Shown here: piece by piece, positions 1-5,959 of the stretch
Layout: every line of letters begins with the position of its first letter
Position numbering within the stretch: the first letter of the stretch is position 1
DNA from: Prevotellaceae bacterium
GTDB taxonomy: Bacteria; Bacteroidota; Bacteroidia; Bacteroidales; UBA932
DNA length: 6,256 nt
Direction: 5' to 3'
Assembly (NCBI GenBank): GCA_031287815.1
Contig: JAITSM010000068.1
Span: 1-6,256, forward strand
Position numbers and translations under genes: made by a program
Notes under the pieces: model-generated
What the model was told of the DNA's origin: nothing
The model's database searches: none
The model's input: the letters and a program-made list of their open reading frames with translations, nothing else

Positions 1-146
1 ATAAGAGAACATAGACTTGTAGGACATGGACAATAGACAAAATATCAAGACCCCTTAACCGTGACACTATACACTTTAAATAATAGGGAAAGATTTCCCA
101 CTCTGTTGCAAACCCCGCCGAATCCTTTATATTATTTGGATTAAAA

Positions 147-1226
147 TTACAGTTGTCGGAAACAACGTATAAGTCCACCATCTCCATAATTGCAATTTTC
201 CGATGTGCAGTGCCAACTGCTATTATACCAGTAGTGCACACAAGAATTAAAATCGCTCACAAGCATAGAGATTTCATTGTACGTTGAGCTTTTGTGACAA
301 TTGGGATTACACCAATACGCTTGAGTAATCGAAGCGCCGAACGGATCATTCCAGTTGTTGGTATTAAATGCGATGGTATACCTGTCGTTAACCTGTTGCC
401 TGGTGGGTATTATCCATCCCGTTGGGCAGGTGGGTTTATCATTAGATTTATAATTTGGGCTGCCATTACACGTACAATATAATTTACTTGCTATCGCCAA
501 ATCATCCGCAAACCACCAACTGTCATCAGAAAATTGAGTAATACGATAAATTTGATCATCTCTATTATCTTTTATATATGCTTCCCAATTCTGTGCGCCG
601 CTTTGGCGTTGCATGCAACGATGAGAGATGTCCATATACAAGTCGCTTCCGGTATAGGGGCACCAAAGTCCGGGATAACCTGTGGCGTCGGTTATGGTTG
701 CCGGTGCAAACGTTACAGCAGAAGTCGCAATGGTTGTACCGGGCACTGTTAGCGATGCTGCACTATTAGAAGCAATCAATTTGAATGGCAGCGTTCCTGC
801 CAATGTATAAGAGCTATTGGTATTCGCCAAAACATTCGGCGGATAATCGCTGCCGTAGGCGCACCAGTTGAATTTTCCAGAGGCATTGCTTAATGTGGCG
901 GTAACGGTTGTTCCTGCATTGATAGCGGCATATTCAATAAAAAAACCACGTTCGGTGGCATTGGTAACCGTACCGTTTCCCCCTGTTCTAGTAGGATTCG
1001 AAATGGTGGCGGCAGAAAAAGAGTTTGCCGGCGTTGCGCCTGTTACCGGGTAAAAATCTATCCATACCCACACACGATTATTGTAGGGTGCAGAGGGGGT
1101 GTTCGTCCATTCCACTTTAAAGGTTACTTTGTTTGTGGAATAATCCGTAGAAAGCGGCGTTACCTTTACGGTAGCGTTTGCTGCAACGCTTGCAAGCATC
1201 GCGAGAAGAAAGAAAATTTTTTTCAT
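147..1226 (-). CDS. Secreted cysteine-rich surface protein with a FISUMP-like C-terminal domain
   Basis: A 359-residue protein beginning with a clear Sec signal peptide, MKKIFFLLAMLASVAANA, with likely cleavage after ANA-18; no lipobox is visible. Residues 19-150 are Ser/Thr/Asn-rich and probably beta-structured (VEW, YNNRVWVWIDF, GFFIEY); I cannot name this part. Residues about 215-359 resemble the Fibrobacter succinogenes major paralogous (FISUMP) domain: NRDDQIYRI followed by WWFADDLA (family pattern D-RDG-x-Y then WMAENL), CPTGWIIPT (CPxGWxLPS), AYWCN, and a terminal IRCFRQL (VRCxxD). There are 12 cysteines, 10 of them after residue 200, which suggests disulfides in an exported protein. 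No type IX sorting tail is seen. Biochemical function is unknown; export to the surface or medium is inferred. The ATG follows an A/T-rich leader without Shine-Dalgarno. The gene stands alone, about 320 bases downstream of a strong promoter match with a hairpin between them. The gene itself is secure, the domain assignment moderately so. Confidence 0.8.
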   Translation of the reverse strand: MKKIFFLLAMLASVAANATVKVTPLSTDYSTNKVTFKVEWTNTPSAPYNNRVWVWIDFYPVTGATPANSFSAATISNPTRTGGNGTVTNATERGFFIEYAAINAGTTVTATLSNASGKFNWCAYGSDYPPNVLANTNSSYTLAGTLPFKLIASNSAASLTVPGTTIATSAVTFAPATITDATGYPGLWCPYTGSDLYMDISHRCMQRQSGAQNWEAYIKDNRDDQIYRITQFSDDSWWFADDLAIASKLYCTCNGSPNYKSNDKPTCPTGWIIPTRQQVNDRYTIAFNTNNWNDPFGASITQAYWCNPNCHKSSTYNEISMLVSDFNSCVHYWYNSSWHCTSENCNYGDGGLIRCFRQL

Positions 1227-1550
1227 AAAATTAAATTGTTAAATCGTTATTGTTTTGTAGCATCAGGGCTGTTTTGCAAACACAAACTAATCTCCATAAA
1301 ACAACCCCTCGCTACGAATTTTTGTTCGCTGCCATTTTTAGGACTTCTGTCATCGCATTACAAAAATAAAAAGAAACGTGAATTGATACCAACTCCCTTA
1401 GAGGTTCTGACAACCGTGCTTAAAGCCAATACCAACTCACGTTAGTTATTCGGCGTTTATTCTAGTAAGCTAAAATTGTCAGATTTCTAAGACTTGAACA
1501 AAAGCCATTGAAATATTATTCAACTCCGATAAAAAAGAACATCAATAACC
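1227..1550 (-). other. Long structured leader, or small RNA plus leader, of the surface-protein gene
   Basis: About 320 bases lie between the promoter at 1555-1584 and the ATG at 1226, with no convincing gene on either strand. On the minus strand the only start codons lead to very short frames (8 codons from the ATG at 1529-1531, then MAFVQVLEI). A stable hairpin with a U-rich tail sits at 1362-1443, so transcription may stop there and give a small RNA of about 185 nt, or be attenuated before the surface gene. After the hairpin there is an A/T-rich stretch up to the start codon without Shine-Dalgarno. A plus-strand 69-codon frame at 1236-1445 crosses the hairpin, resembles no family I know and is not called. 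Whether this is one leader or two transcripts is not decidable here. Confidence 0.35.
1362..1443 (-). terminator. Terminator-like hairpin or attenuator in the leader
   Basis: In minus-strand RNA, the 5' arm (1443 down to 1422, beginning AACGUGAGUUGGUAUU) pairs with the 3' arm (1396 down to 1375, ending CAAUUCACGUU) over 22 consecutive positions, several of them G-U. Inside, GGUU-GUCAG-AACC (1415-1403) forms a small apical hairpin. The stem is followed at once by a U-rich tract, TCTTTTTATTTTTG (1374-1361). On the plus strand the G-U positions become A-C mismatches, so the structure favours the minus-strand transcript. It could be a true terminator ending a small RNA, or a regulated attenuator. 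It is not adjacent to any minus-strand stop codon. Confidence 0.5.
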
Positions 1551-1554
1551 GCCG

Positions 1555-1584
1555 CAAATATATTACTTTATTTTTTAATTCCAA
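1555..1584 (-). promoter_or_regulatory. Bacteroidota-type promoter facing the surface-protein gene
   Basis: On the minus strand, TTG (1584-1582), a 19-base A/T-rich spacer and TATATTTG (1562-1555) match the -33/-7 promoter pattern of Bacteroidota (TTG or TTTG, then TAnnTTTG). Transcription would begin near 1548-1550. The next minus-strand gene starts at 1226, leaving a leader of about 320 bases. The match in both boxes and spacing is good; no experimental start site is known to me. Confidence 0.55.
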
Positions 1585-1625
1585 TTATTTTTGAAAAGAT
1601 TTTTTCCGTAAGGTGATTCCGGCGT

Positions 1626-1714
1626 CCGCTACTGCCTACTGAAAACTGCCTACTGAGCTCCGGCGTCAGCAACCTTAAACCTGAAACTTTAACCCTGAAA
1701 CAATGACTCACGAC
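1626..1714. repeat. Composite heptamer element 1
   Basis: Twelve 7-bp units run in register from 1631: ACTGCCT, ACTGAAA, ACTGCCT, ACTGAGC, then the two core heptamers TCCGGCG and TCAGCAA, then CCTTAAA, CCTGAAA, CTTTAAC, CCTGAAA and two decayed units. The left arm (1626-1655) is a 30-bp exact copy of 2071-2100. The core is a degenerate form of the GGCGCC palindrome seen in the sister elements. It lies in the gene-free stretch beside the 21-bp array. Confidence 0.75.
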
Positions 1715-1749
1715 TAAAATCCGAGCAGTTTATGCCGCCGTAAGGCAAA

Positions 1750-1954
1750 AAGCGGCGCGCCCACCTCGCAAGGCGGCGCGCCCACCTCGCAAGGCGGCGC
1801 GCCCACCCAGCAAGGCGGCGCGCCCACTCAGCAAGGCGGCGCGCCCACCCAGCAAGGCGGCGTGCCCACCCAGCAAGGCGGCGTGCCCACCCAGCAAGGC
1901 GGCGCGCCCACCCAGCAAGGCGGCGCGCCCGCAACGGAAGGGGGGGGCGCCCCC
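1750..1954. repeat. GC-rich 21-bp tandem repeat array
   Basis: Nine units of 20-21 bp begin at 1750, 1770, 1791, 1812, 1833, 1854, 1875, 1896 and 1917, then a degenerate tenth from 1938 that ends in the palindrome GGGGGCGCCCCC (1943-1954). A typical unit is 17/21 G+C, starts AAGGC and carries the palindrome GGCGCGCC; units 6 and 7 have GGCGTGCC instead. The tail of the unit is CACCCAGC in most copies and CACCTCGC in the first two. Because 21 is a multiple of 3 and the unit has no stop, frames are open across the array (minus: ARRLAGW repeated; plus: KAARPPS repeated), but none has an ATG or a plausible protein, so I treat it as non-coding DNA. Copies are nearly identical, so copy number is probably unstable. 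Confidence 0.9.
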
Positions 1955-1983
1955 AATAAATAGGGAATGAGGTTATTAACTTT

Positions 1984-2006
1984 AAAAAAGGAAGGTCCTA
2001 TTTTTT
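1984..2006. terminator. Possible weak bidirectional terminator after recR
   Basis: AAAAAAGGA and TCCTATTTTTT are separated by AGG, giving a 4-bp AGGA/TCCT stem extended by A-T pairs across a one-base bulge, with T-runs on both strands. It lies 136 bases past the recR stop codon, a sensible place for the operon to end, but the G/C part of the stem is short. Confidence 0.25.
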
Positions 2007-2009
2007 ATG

Positions 2010-2060
2010 TATGAAGTATGAGCGCTGGCGCCAGCCACCTTAAACTTTAAACCTGAAACT
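2010..2060. repeat. Composite heptamer element 2
   Basis: Seven-base units in register: TATGAAG, TATGAGC, then the core pair GCTGGCG and CCAGCCA, then CCTTAAA, CTTTAAA and CCTGAAA. The core contains the 12-bp perfect palindrome GCTGGCGCCAGC at 2024-2035. The right arm shares CCTTAAA and CCTGAAA units with element 1. Confidence 0.75.
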
Positions 2061-2070
2061 AAAAAAGCGC

Positions 2071-2152
2071 CCGCTACTGCCTACTGAAAACTGCCTACTG
2101 CCTTCCGGCGCCAGCCACCCTTCCCCCTTCCCCCTTCACTCCTACTCTTCCC
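2071..2152. repeat. Composite heptamer element 3, overlapping the 3' end of recR
   Basis: Left arm ACTGCCT, ACTGAAA, ACTGCCT, ACTGCCT (2076-2103); core TCCGGCG plus CCAGCCA (2104-2117); right arm CCCTTCC, CCCTTCC, CCCTTCA, CTCCTAC, TCTTCCC (2118-2152). Bases 2071-2100 repeat 1626-1655 exactly. The recR stop codon (2142-2144) is inside the right arm. It begins 10 bases after element 2 ends, so two elements stand in tandem here. Confidence 0.75.
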
Positions 2153-2759
2153 CGACAAACGGCTGGCGGTTTTTGATGGAGCGGCCGAGCGTGAGTTCGT
2201 CGGTATATTCCAGCTCGTCGCCAAAGCCCACGCCCCGCGCAATGGTGGTAATGGCAATGGGGAAATCGCGTAATTTTTTGTAGAGGTAGAAACAGGTGGT
2301 TTCGCCTTCCATGGTGGTGCTTAAGGCGAGGATGATTTCTTTGATGTTGCCGGCAGCGGCGCGCTGCAAGAGGGGCGCAATCGTTAAATCGCCCGGGCCG
2401 ACGCCGTCCATAGGCGAGATGATGCCGCCGAGCACATGGTACACGCCGTTATATTGCTGCGTGTTTTCAATGCTCAGCACGTCGCGGACGGTTTCCACCA
2501 CGCATACGGTGCTGTGGTCGCGGCGCGGATGGCTGCAAACAGCGCATTGCTCCGTGTCGGAAAGCGTGTGACAGACAGTACAGTATTTTATTTCATTGCG
2601 CAACACAATAAAGGTTTTCCCGAATTTCTCGACGTCTTCGCGCGGTTGTTTCAGCAGGTGCAACACTAAGCGCAGGGCGGTTTTCCTGCCCACGCCCGGC
2701 AATTTTGCCAATTCTTCTACGGCAGCAGTTAATAATTTGGAAGGAAGTTCGGGAAACAC
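2142..2759 (-). CDS. recR: Recombination mediator protein RecR
   Basis: RecR acts in the cytoplasm with RecO (and RecF) to load RecA onto single-stranded DNA at gaps and stalled forks. The 205 residues match the usual family length. Visible parts: helix-hairpin-helix region with LAKLPGVGRKTALRL (17-31); a four-cysteine zinc site C60-x2-C63 and C72-x2-C75; the Toprim domain from VCVVETVRDV (85-94, with E89 and D93) through HVLGGIISPMDGVGPGDL (108-125) and ILALSTTMEGE; and the conserved C-terminal ARGVGFGDELEYTDELTLGRSI. Start: GTG at 2757-2759 is the only ordinary start between the in-frame stop at 2781-2783 and the conserved N-terminus; no ATG is available. It begins 28 bases after the thioesterase stop codon and is the last gene of the apparent operon. 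Its TAG lies inside a heptamer array. Identification is firm. Confidence 0.97.
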   Translation of the reverse strand: MFPELPSKLLTAAVEELAKLPGVGRKTALRLVLHLLKQPREDVEKFGKTFIVLRNEIKYCTVCHTLSDTEQCAVCSHPRRDHSTVCVVETVRDVLSIENTQQYNGVYHVLGGIISPMDGVGPGDLTIAPLLQRAAAGNIKEIILALSTTMEGETTCFYLYKKLRDFPIAITTIARGVGFGDELEYTDELTLGRSIKNRQPFVGEE

Positions 2760-2771
2760 GATGGTGTTTTT

Positions 2772-2806
2772 AATTATGAATTATGAATTATGAATTGGCT
2801 GGCGCC
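2772..2806. repeat. Half composite element 4, between thioesterase and recR
   Basis: Three copies of AATTATG (2772-2792) and a fourth, AATTGGC, lead directly into GGCTGGCGCC (2797-2806), the left part of the palindromic core; no right array is visible. It fills almost the whole 28-base spacer before recR and runs into the 3' end of the thioesterase gene, supplying its TAA stop (2788-2790) and the last five residues. Confidence 0.75.
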
Positions 2807-3234
2807 TGTTTAGTTGAAAGGTATGCTATTGCTCCGTTAGCCGTTCCCCGTAAAAGCCGGGCTACGGCTTCCGGCGGGCGGACGGGGCGGCGGGTGGCGG
2901 CGTCTACAAACGCCAGCGCAGTGCTGCCGGTGCAAACAAGCTGTGCGGATTCATTGTATATTTCGTACGCGAAGCAGATGCGCGCCGTAATTTCCTCGCT
3001 GATTTTGGTACGTATGGTCAACAGCTCATCGTAACAGGCGGGATGAAAGTAACGGCACTCTGCCGAAATAATCGGCATCAACACCCCGCCCGCTTCTATA
3101 TCCGCATAAGAAATGCCGCGCGACCGGATAAACTCCGTGCGCCCCGTTTCAAAATAGCGGATATAGTTGGAATGGTGTACTACGCCCATACGGTCGGTTT
3201 CGTAGTACTGTACGCGGATTTTTGTTTCGTGCAT
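2788..3234 (-). CDS. Hotdog-fold acyl-CoA thioesterase (YbgC/4HBT type)
   Basis: A 148-residue cytoplasmic protein of the 4-hydroxybenzoyl-CoA thioesterase/YbgC superfamily, which hydrolyses acyl-CoA (or acyl-ACP) thioesters. The diagnostic N-terminal stretch is present: VQYYETDRMGVVHHSNYIRY with the expected catalytic aspartate D14, G17, then F28-E29 and the hotdog helix GRTEFIRSRG. The substrate cannot be read from sequence; short-chain or phenylacyl-CoA activity is known for relatives. The ATG at 3232-3234 puts the motif at the usual distance from the N-terminus; no Shine-Dalgarno is seen. It lies 75 bases after the mutase stop, with a heptamer repeat between, and 28 bases before recR. The C-terminal end, KQAPANS, is largely written by repeat element 4, so the ancestral tail was probably different. 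A role shared with its neighbours is not evident. Confidence 0.9.
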   Translation of the reverse strand: MHETKIRVQYYETDRMGVVHHSNYIRYFETGRTEFIRSRGISYADIEAGGVLMPIISAECRYFHPACYDELLTIRTKISEEITARICFAYEIYNESAQLVCTGSTALAFVDAATRRPVRPPEAVARLLRGTANGAIAYLSTKQAPANS

Positions 3235-3246
3235 GGGAGTAATTAG

Positions 3247-3333
3247 AACTAAGAGTTAAGAACTACGAGTTAAAAGTTAAAAACTAAAAGTTGGCTGGCG
3301 TTGGCATTTTCAATTTTCAATTCTCAATTCTCC
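3247..3333. repeat. Composite heptamer element 5, between mutase and thioesterase
   Basis: Left array in strict 7-bp register: AACTAAG, AGTTAAG, AACTACG, AGTTAAA, AGTTAAA, AACTAAA, AGTTGGC (3247-3295). The core is GGCTGGCGTTGGC (3293-3305), a decayed palindrome. Right array: ATTTTCA, ATTTTCA, ATTCTCA, ATTCTCC (3306-3333). The right array enters the mutase gene and provides its TGA stop and the residues GELRIEN. Confidence 0.8.
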
Positions 3334-5043
3334 TGCGATTCGTGCAAACTTTTCGTCCAGCGCTTTTGATACGTTGCCGTAGTCTTCCTTGCCTGGCAGG
3401 TGGGCTTGTACGCCGAAGTAGAACTTTATTTTCGGTTCGGTGCCCGACGGGCGGACGGAAACAATCGTACCGCCGGCAGTGATATATTGCAGCACGTCGG
3501 ATTTTGCAAACGGCAGCAGATGGCGTTTGCCGGTACGCACATCAAGGGTTTCCGAAGAAAGGTAATCATGGATGAGCGCCACGCTGTCGCCGTCGATGCT
3601 TTGCAGCGGCTGGCTGCGGAAGCGTTTCATCATCTCCCGGATTTGTTCCAGGCCGTCTTTGCCTTCTTTTGTAATGGCGATAAGCGTTTCCTTGAAAAAC
3701 CCGAATTGCATATATACGTCCAGCAATACATCAAACAGCGATTTCCCCTGTTCCGCCGCCCATGCCGCCATTTCCGCAATAGCGCAGGCGGTCGTTACGG
3801 CGTCCTTGTCGCGCACAAACTCGCCCATATTGAACCCGAAGCTCTCTTCGCCGCCACAGATAAAGGTTTTCTTCCCTTCCTGCCCGCGAATGATTTCGGC
3901 AATATATTTGAATCCGGTAAATACATTGTACACTTCCACGCCGTAGTGCTCCGCAATACGTTTCATCAGGTCGGTCGTAACAATGGTTTTGATGATATAT
4001 TCTTTGCCGGTCAGTTTTCCCAGTTCTTTCCACCGCCGCAATATATAATAAGTCAACAGGGAATTGGTCTGGTTGCCGTTGAGCAGCATAAATTCGCCCT
4101 GCGGGTTGCGGATAGCCAGTCCGGTGCGGTCGGCGTCGGGGTCGGTGGCGATAACGATGTCGGCGCCGGTGCTCTGGGCTTTATCCAGCGCCATTTTCAA
4201 GGCCGTCGGCTCTTCGGGGTTGGGCGATTGCACCGTCGGGAAATTGCCGTCGGGAACGTCCTGCTCCGGCACATGGATAATATTGGTAAATCCTTTTCGT
4301 TTCAGGGCTTCGGGAACCAACGTAATGCCCGTGCCGTGCAGTGGCGTATAGACGATACGCAAGCCGGAATGCTTCGCCACCGCTTCCGGCGACAGCGTCA
4401 GCTCCATGACTTTGGCAAGGTACGCCTCGTCTATATCTTTTCCGATACGCTGGACAGCGCTTCCGTTCCCCTCAAATTTCACCTGCGAGGGGCCGGTAAT
4501 TTTGGTTACTTCGGCGATGATGTTTTTATCGTGCGGGGCGGTTACCTGTGCGCCGTCGTTCCAGTAGGCTTTATAACCGTTGTAGGCTTTCGGGTTATGC
4601 GAGGCGGTAATCACCACGCCGCTCTGGCAATCCAGCTCGCGGACGGCGAAACTCAATTCCGGCGTGGGGCGCAGGGATTCAAAGAGGAATACTTTCATGC
4701 CGTTGGCGGCAAAAACATTCGCCGTAATCTGCGCAAAATAGGAACTGTTGTTGCGGCAGTCGTAAGCAATAGCCACCTTTATCTCCGGCAAATCCGGAAA
4801 GCTTTTCCGCAAATAATTAGCCAGCCCCTGCGTGGCCATGCCGACGGTGTATTTATTCATCCGGTTTGTTCCGACGCCCATGATGCCCCGCAATCCGCCG
4901 GTGCCGAATTCCATGTTCCGGTAAAAACTCTCCGTGAGTTCGGTATTATCCGCCGCCATCAAGGCGCGTACCTGCGCTTTGGTCTCTTCATCGTAGCTCC
5001 CTTCGAGCCACTGTTGCGCGCGTTGTTTTACTAGTTCGTCCAT
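3310..5043 (-). CDS. Phosphoglucomutase/phosphomannomutase (alpha-D-phosphohexomutase family)
   Basis: Interconverts hexose 1-phosphate and 6-phosphate (glucose and/or mannose) in the cytoplasm through a phosphoserine enzyme, feeding nucleotide-sugar synthesis and glycogen metabolism. All four domains are recognisable in 577 residues: FGTGGLRG (46-53), the active-site loop TASHNP with S148, the Mg-binding loop DPDADR (301-306), the sugar-specificity loop GGEESFG (397-403) and the phosphate-binding loop RPSGTEPK (531-538). The length and the N-terminal QQWLEGSYDEET fit the long PGM2/PgcA-like subfamily common in Bacteroidales. The ATG is 17 bases after the rfbD stop, so co-transcription and perhaps translational coupling are likely; the spacer is entirely heptamer repeat. 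The C-terminal GELRIEN is encoded by repeat DNA. Glucose versus mannose preference cannot be decided here. The antisense frame is also open for about 545 codons but is a shadow. Confidence 0.96.
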   Translation of the reverse strand: MDELVKQRAQQWLEGSYDEETKAQVRALMAADNTELTESFYRNMEFGTGGLRGIMGVGTNRMNKYTVGMATQGLANYLRKSFPDLPEIKVAIAYDCRNNSSYFAQITANVFAANGMKVFLFESLRPTPELSFAVRELDCQSGVVITASHNPKAYNGYKAYWNDGAQVTAPHDKNIIAEVTKITGPSQVKFEGNGSAVQRIGKDIDEAYLAKVMELTLSPEAVAKHSGLRIVYTPLHGTGITLVPEALKRKGFTNIIHVPEQDVPDGNFPTVQSPNPEEPTALKMALDKAQSTGADIVIATDPDADRTGLAIRNPQGEFMLLNGNQTNSLLTYYILRRWKELGKLTGKEYIIKTIVTTDLMKRIAEHYGVEVYNVFTGFKYIAEIIRGQEGKKTFICGGEESFGFNMGEFVRDKDAVTTACAIAEMAAWAAEQGKSLFDVLLDVYMQFGFFKETLIAITKEGKDGLEQIREMMKRFRSQPLQSIDGDSVALIHDYLSSETLDVRTGKRHLLPFAKSDVLQYITAGGTIVSVRPSGTEPKIKFYFGVQAHLPGKEDYGNVSKALDEKFARIAGELRIEN

Positions 5044-5078
5044 AATTTAAAGTTTAAAGTTTAAGGTTTAGGGTTTAA
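5044..5078. repeat. Heptamer array 6, between rfbD and mutase
   Basis: Five units in register: AATTTAA, AGTTTAA, AGTTTAA, GGTTTAG, GGTTTAA. This one has no GGCGCC core. It forms the complete 17-base spacer upstream of the mutase ATG and also the last five codons and stop of rfbD, so it may affect mutase translation initiation as the A/U-rich leader. Confidence 0.75.
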
Positions 5079-5933
5079 ACCGTTTAGTTCCCGTGACAGG
5101 GCTTCCAGCCAGTGGGGTGCGGTGATGCCGTATACGTTTTTTATTTTTTCGCAGTTCAATACGCTGTACTGCGGGCGGCGGGCTTTTACCGGATAATCCG
5201 CCGTAGTGCAAGGCAGCACGCGGCACGGACAGTTGCCCTTTTCCATAATCTGCTGCGCAAAATCGTACCACGAGCATGCGCCGGCATTCGTGTAGTGGAA
5301 AATACCGTGTGAAAACCGCTGCGGCGCATCCGCTATCTGTGCGATTATTTGCAATAAGGCTTCCGCCAAATCGGTGGCGCTGGTGGGCGAGCCGAACTGG
5401 TCGTTGACCACTTTCAGTTCCTTGCGCTCTGCGCCCAGTCGTAACATGGTGGTAAGGAAATTAGCCCCTGCCGGCGAGTACAGCCATGCCGTACGCACCA
5501 CCATACCCCGCTTGTAGGACAGCGCCGCCTGTTCTCCTTCCAGCTTTGTTTCGCCGTACGCCGACAACGGATTTACCGGGTCGGTTTCCAGGTAAGGCGT
5601 GGTTTTCGAGCCGTCGAAAACATAATCGGTGGACACATGCAGCAGGTACGCGCCCACAGGCAACGCCGCCGCCACCAGGTGCCCTACCGCTACGGCATTG
5701 ACCAGTTCCGCCAGCGGGCGTTCGTCTTCGGCCTTATCCACCGCCGTATAAGCGGCGGCATTGATTATAAATCCCGGGCGGTGCAATTCCACAAATTCCA
5801 TCACCTCGTTACGGTTAGTAATATTCAATTCTTCCACATCCGTAACTATTAGCGATAGCTGTGGAAAACGGGCTACCGCCGCCTGAAGCGCGCTGCCCAA
5901 TTGTCCTTTACTCCCTGTCAGTAATACTTTCAT
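5061..5933 (-). CDS. rfbD: dTDP-4-dehydrorhamnose reductase
   Basis: RmlD/RfbD catalyses the last step of dTDP-L-rhamnose synthesis, NAD(P)H-dependent reduction of dTDP-4-dehydro-L-rhamnose, supplying rhamnose for surface polysaccharides. The 290 residues match the family. Visible features of the extended short-chain dehydrogenase fold: N-terminal dinucleotide loop GSKGQLG (7-13), INAAAYTAVDKAE (57-69), STDYVFDG (101-108) with the catalytic Thr/Ser region, catalytic YGETK (Y126, K130), RTAWLYSPAGANF (147-159), and the C-terminal substrate-site signature KARRPQYSVL (250-259). The ATG at 5931-5933 starts directly with the beta-1 strand MKVLLTG and follows a promoter match by about 25 bases. First gene of the apparent operon. 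The final LNPKP is read from heptamer repeat 6. Other rml genes are not in the window. Confidence 0.96.
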   Translation of the reverse strand: MKVLLTGSKGQLGSALQAAVARFPQLSLIVTDVEELNITNRNEVMEFVELHRPGFIINAAAYTAVDKAEDERPLAELVNAVAVGHLVAAALPVGAYLLHVSTDYVFDGSKTTPYLETDPVNPLSAYGETKLEGEQAALSYKRGMVVRTAWLYSPAGANFLTTMLRLGAERKELKVVNDQFGSPTSATDLAEALLQIIAQIADAPQRFSHGIFHYTNAGACSWYDFAQQIMEKGNCPCRVLPCTTADYPVKARRPQYSVLNCEKIKNVYGITAPHWLEALSRELNGLNPKP

Positions 5934-5959
5934 CTAAATATGTTTTATATTTGGGGAAG

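Noticed and set aside
1..42. Possible degenerate short-period repeat (GGAC/AGAC every 6-9 bases) at the left edge
   Set aside because: The spacing is irregular and the stretch is cut by the window edge, so a heptamer array cannot be claimed.
86..99. GGGAAA-GA-TTTCCC inverted repeat downstream of the surface gene
   Set aside because: A two-base loop, only three G-C pairs and no T-run make it a poor terminator; nothing else in 1-146 supports a feature.
1280..1300. TTAGTTTG on the minus strand as a second, proximal promoter for the surface gene
   Set aside because: It departs from TAnnTTTG at the invariant second base and has no TTG at the correct distance upstream.
1236..1445. A 69-codon plus-strand frame (MLNRYCFVASGLF...)
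   Set aside because: It runs antisense to the proposed leader and through its hairpin, has no promoter or ribosome-site support, and resembles no protein family I know. Wide conservation of the peptide would change this view.
1689..1934. An 81-codon minus-strand frame made of ARRLAGW repeats (and matching plus-strand KAARPPS frame)
   Set aside because: The frames are a by-product of a 21-bp unit without stops. The minus frame begins only at TTG inside the array, and the plus frame has no ATG after the stop at 1704-1706; neither has a leader or a non-repeat domain.
1750..1937. CRISPR array
   Set aside because: Units are contiguous without spacers, and no cas genes are present.
2061..2075. 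Minus-strand AGCG-GG-CGCT followed by six T as a recR terminator
   Set aside because: A four-pair stem with a two-base loop is too tight to be stable.
3400..5034. A 544-codon open frame on the plus strand opposite the mutase
   Set aside because: It is in exact codon register with the mutase, so it stays open simply because that gene uses no TTA, CTA or TCA codons there; the translation has no recognisable domain while the mutase has all its catalytic motifs.
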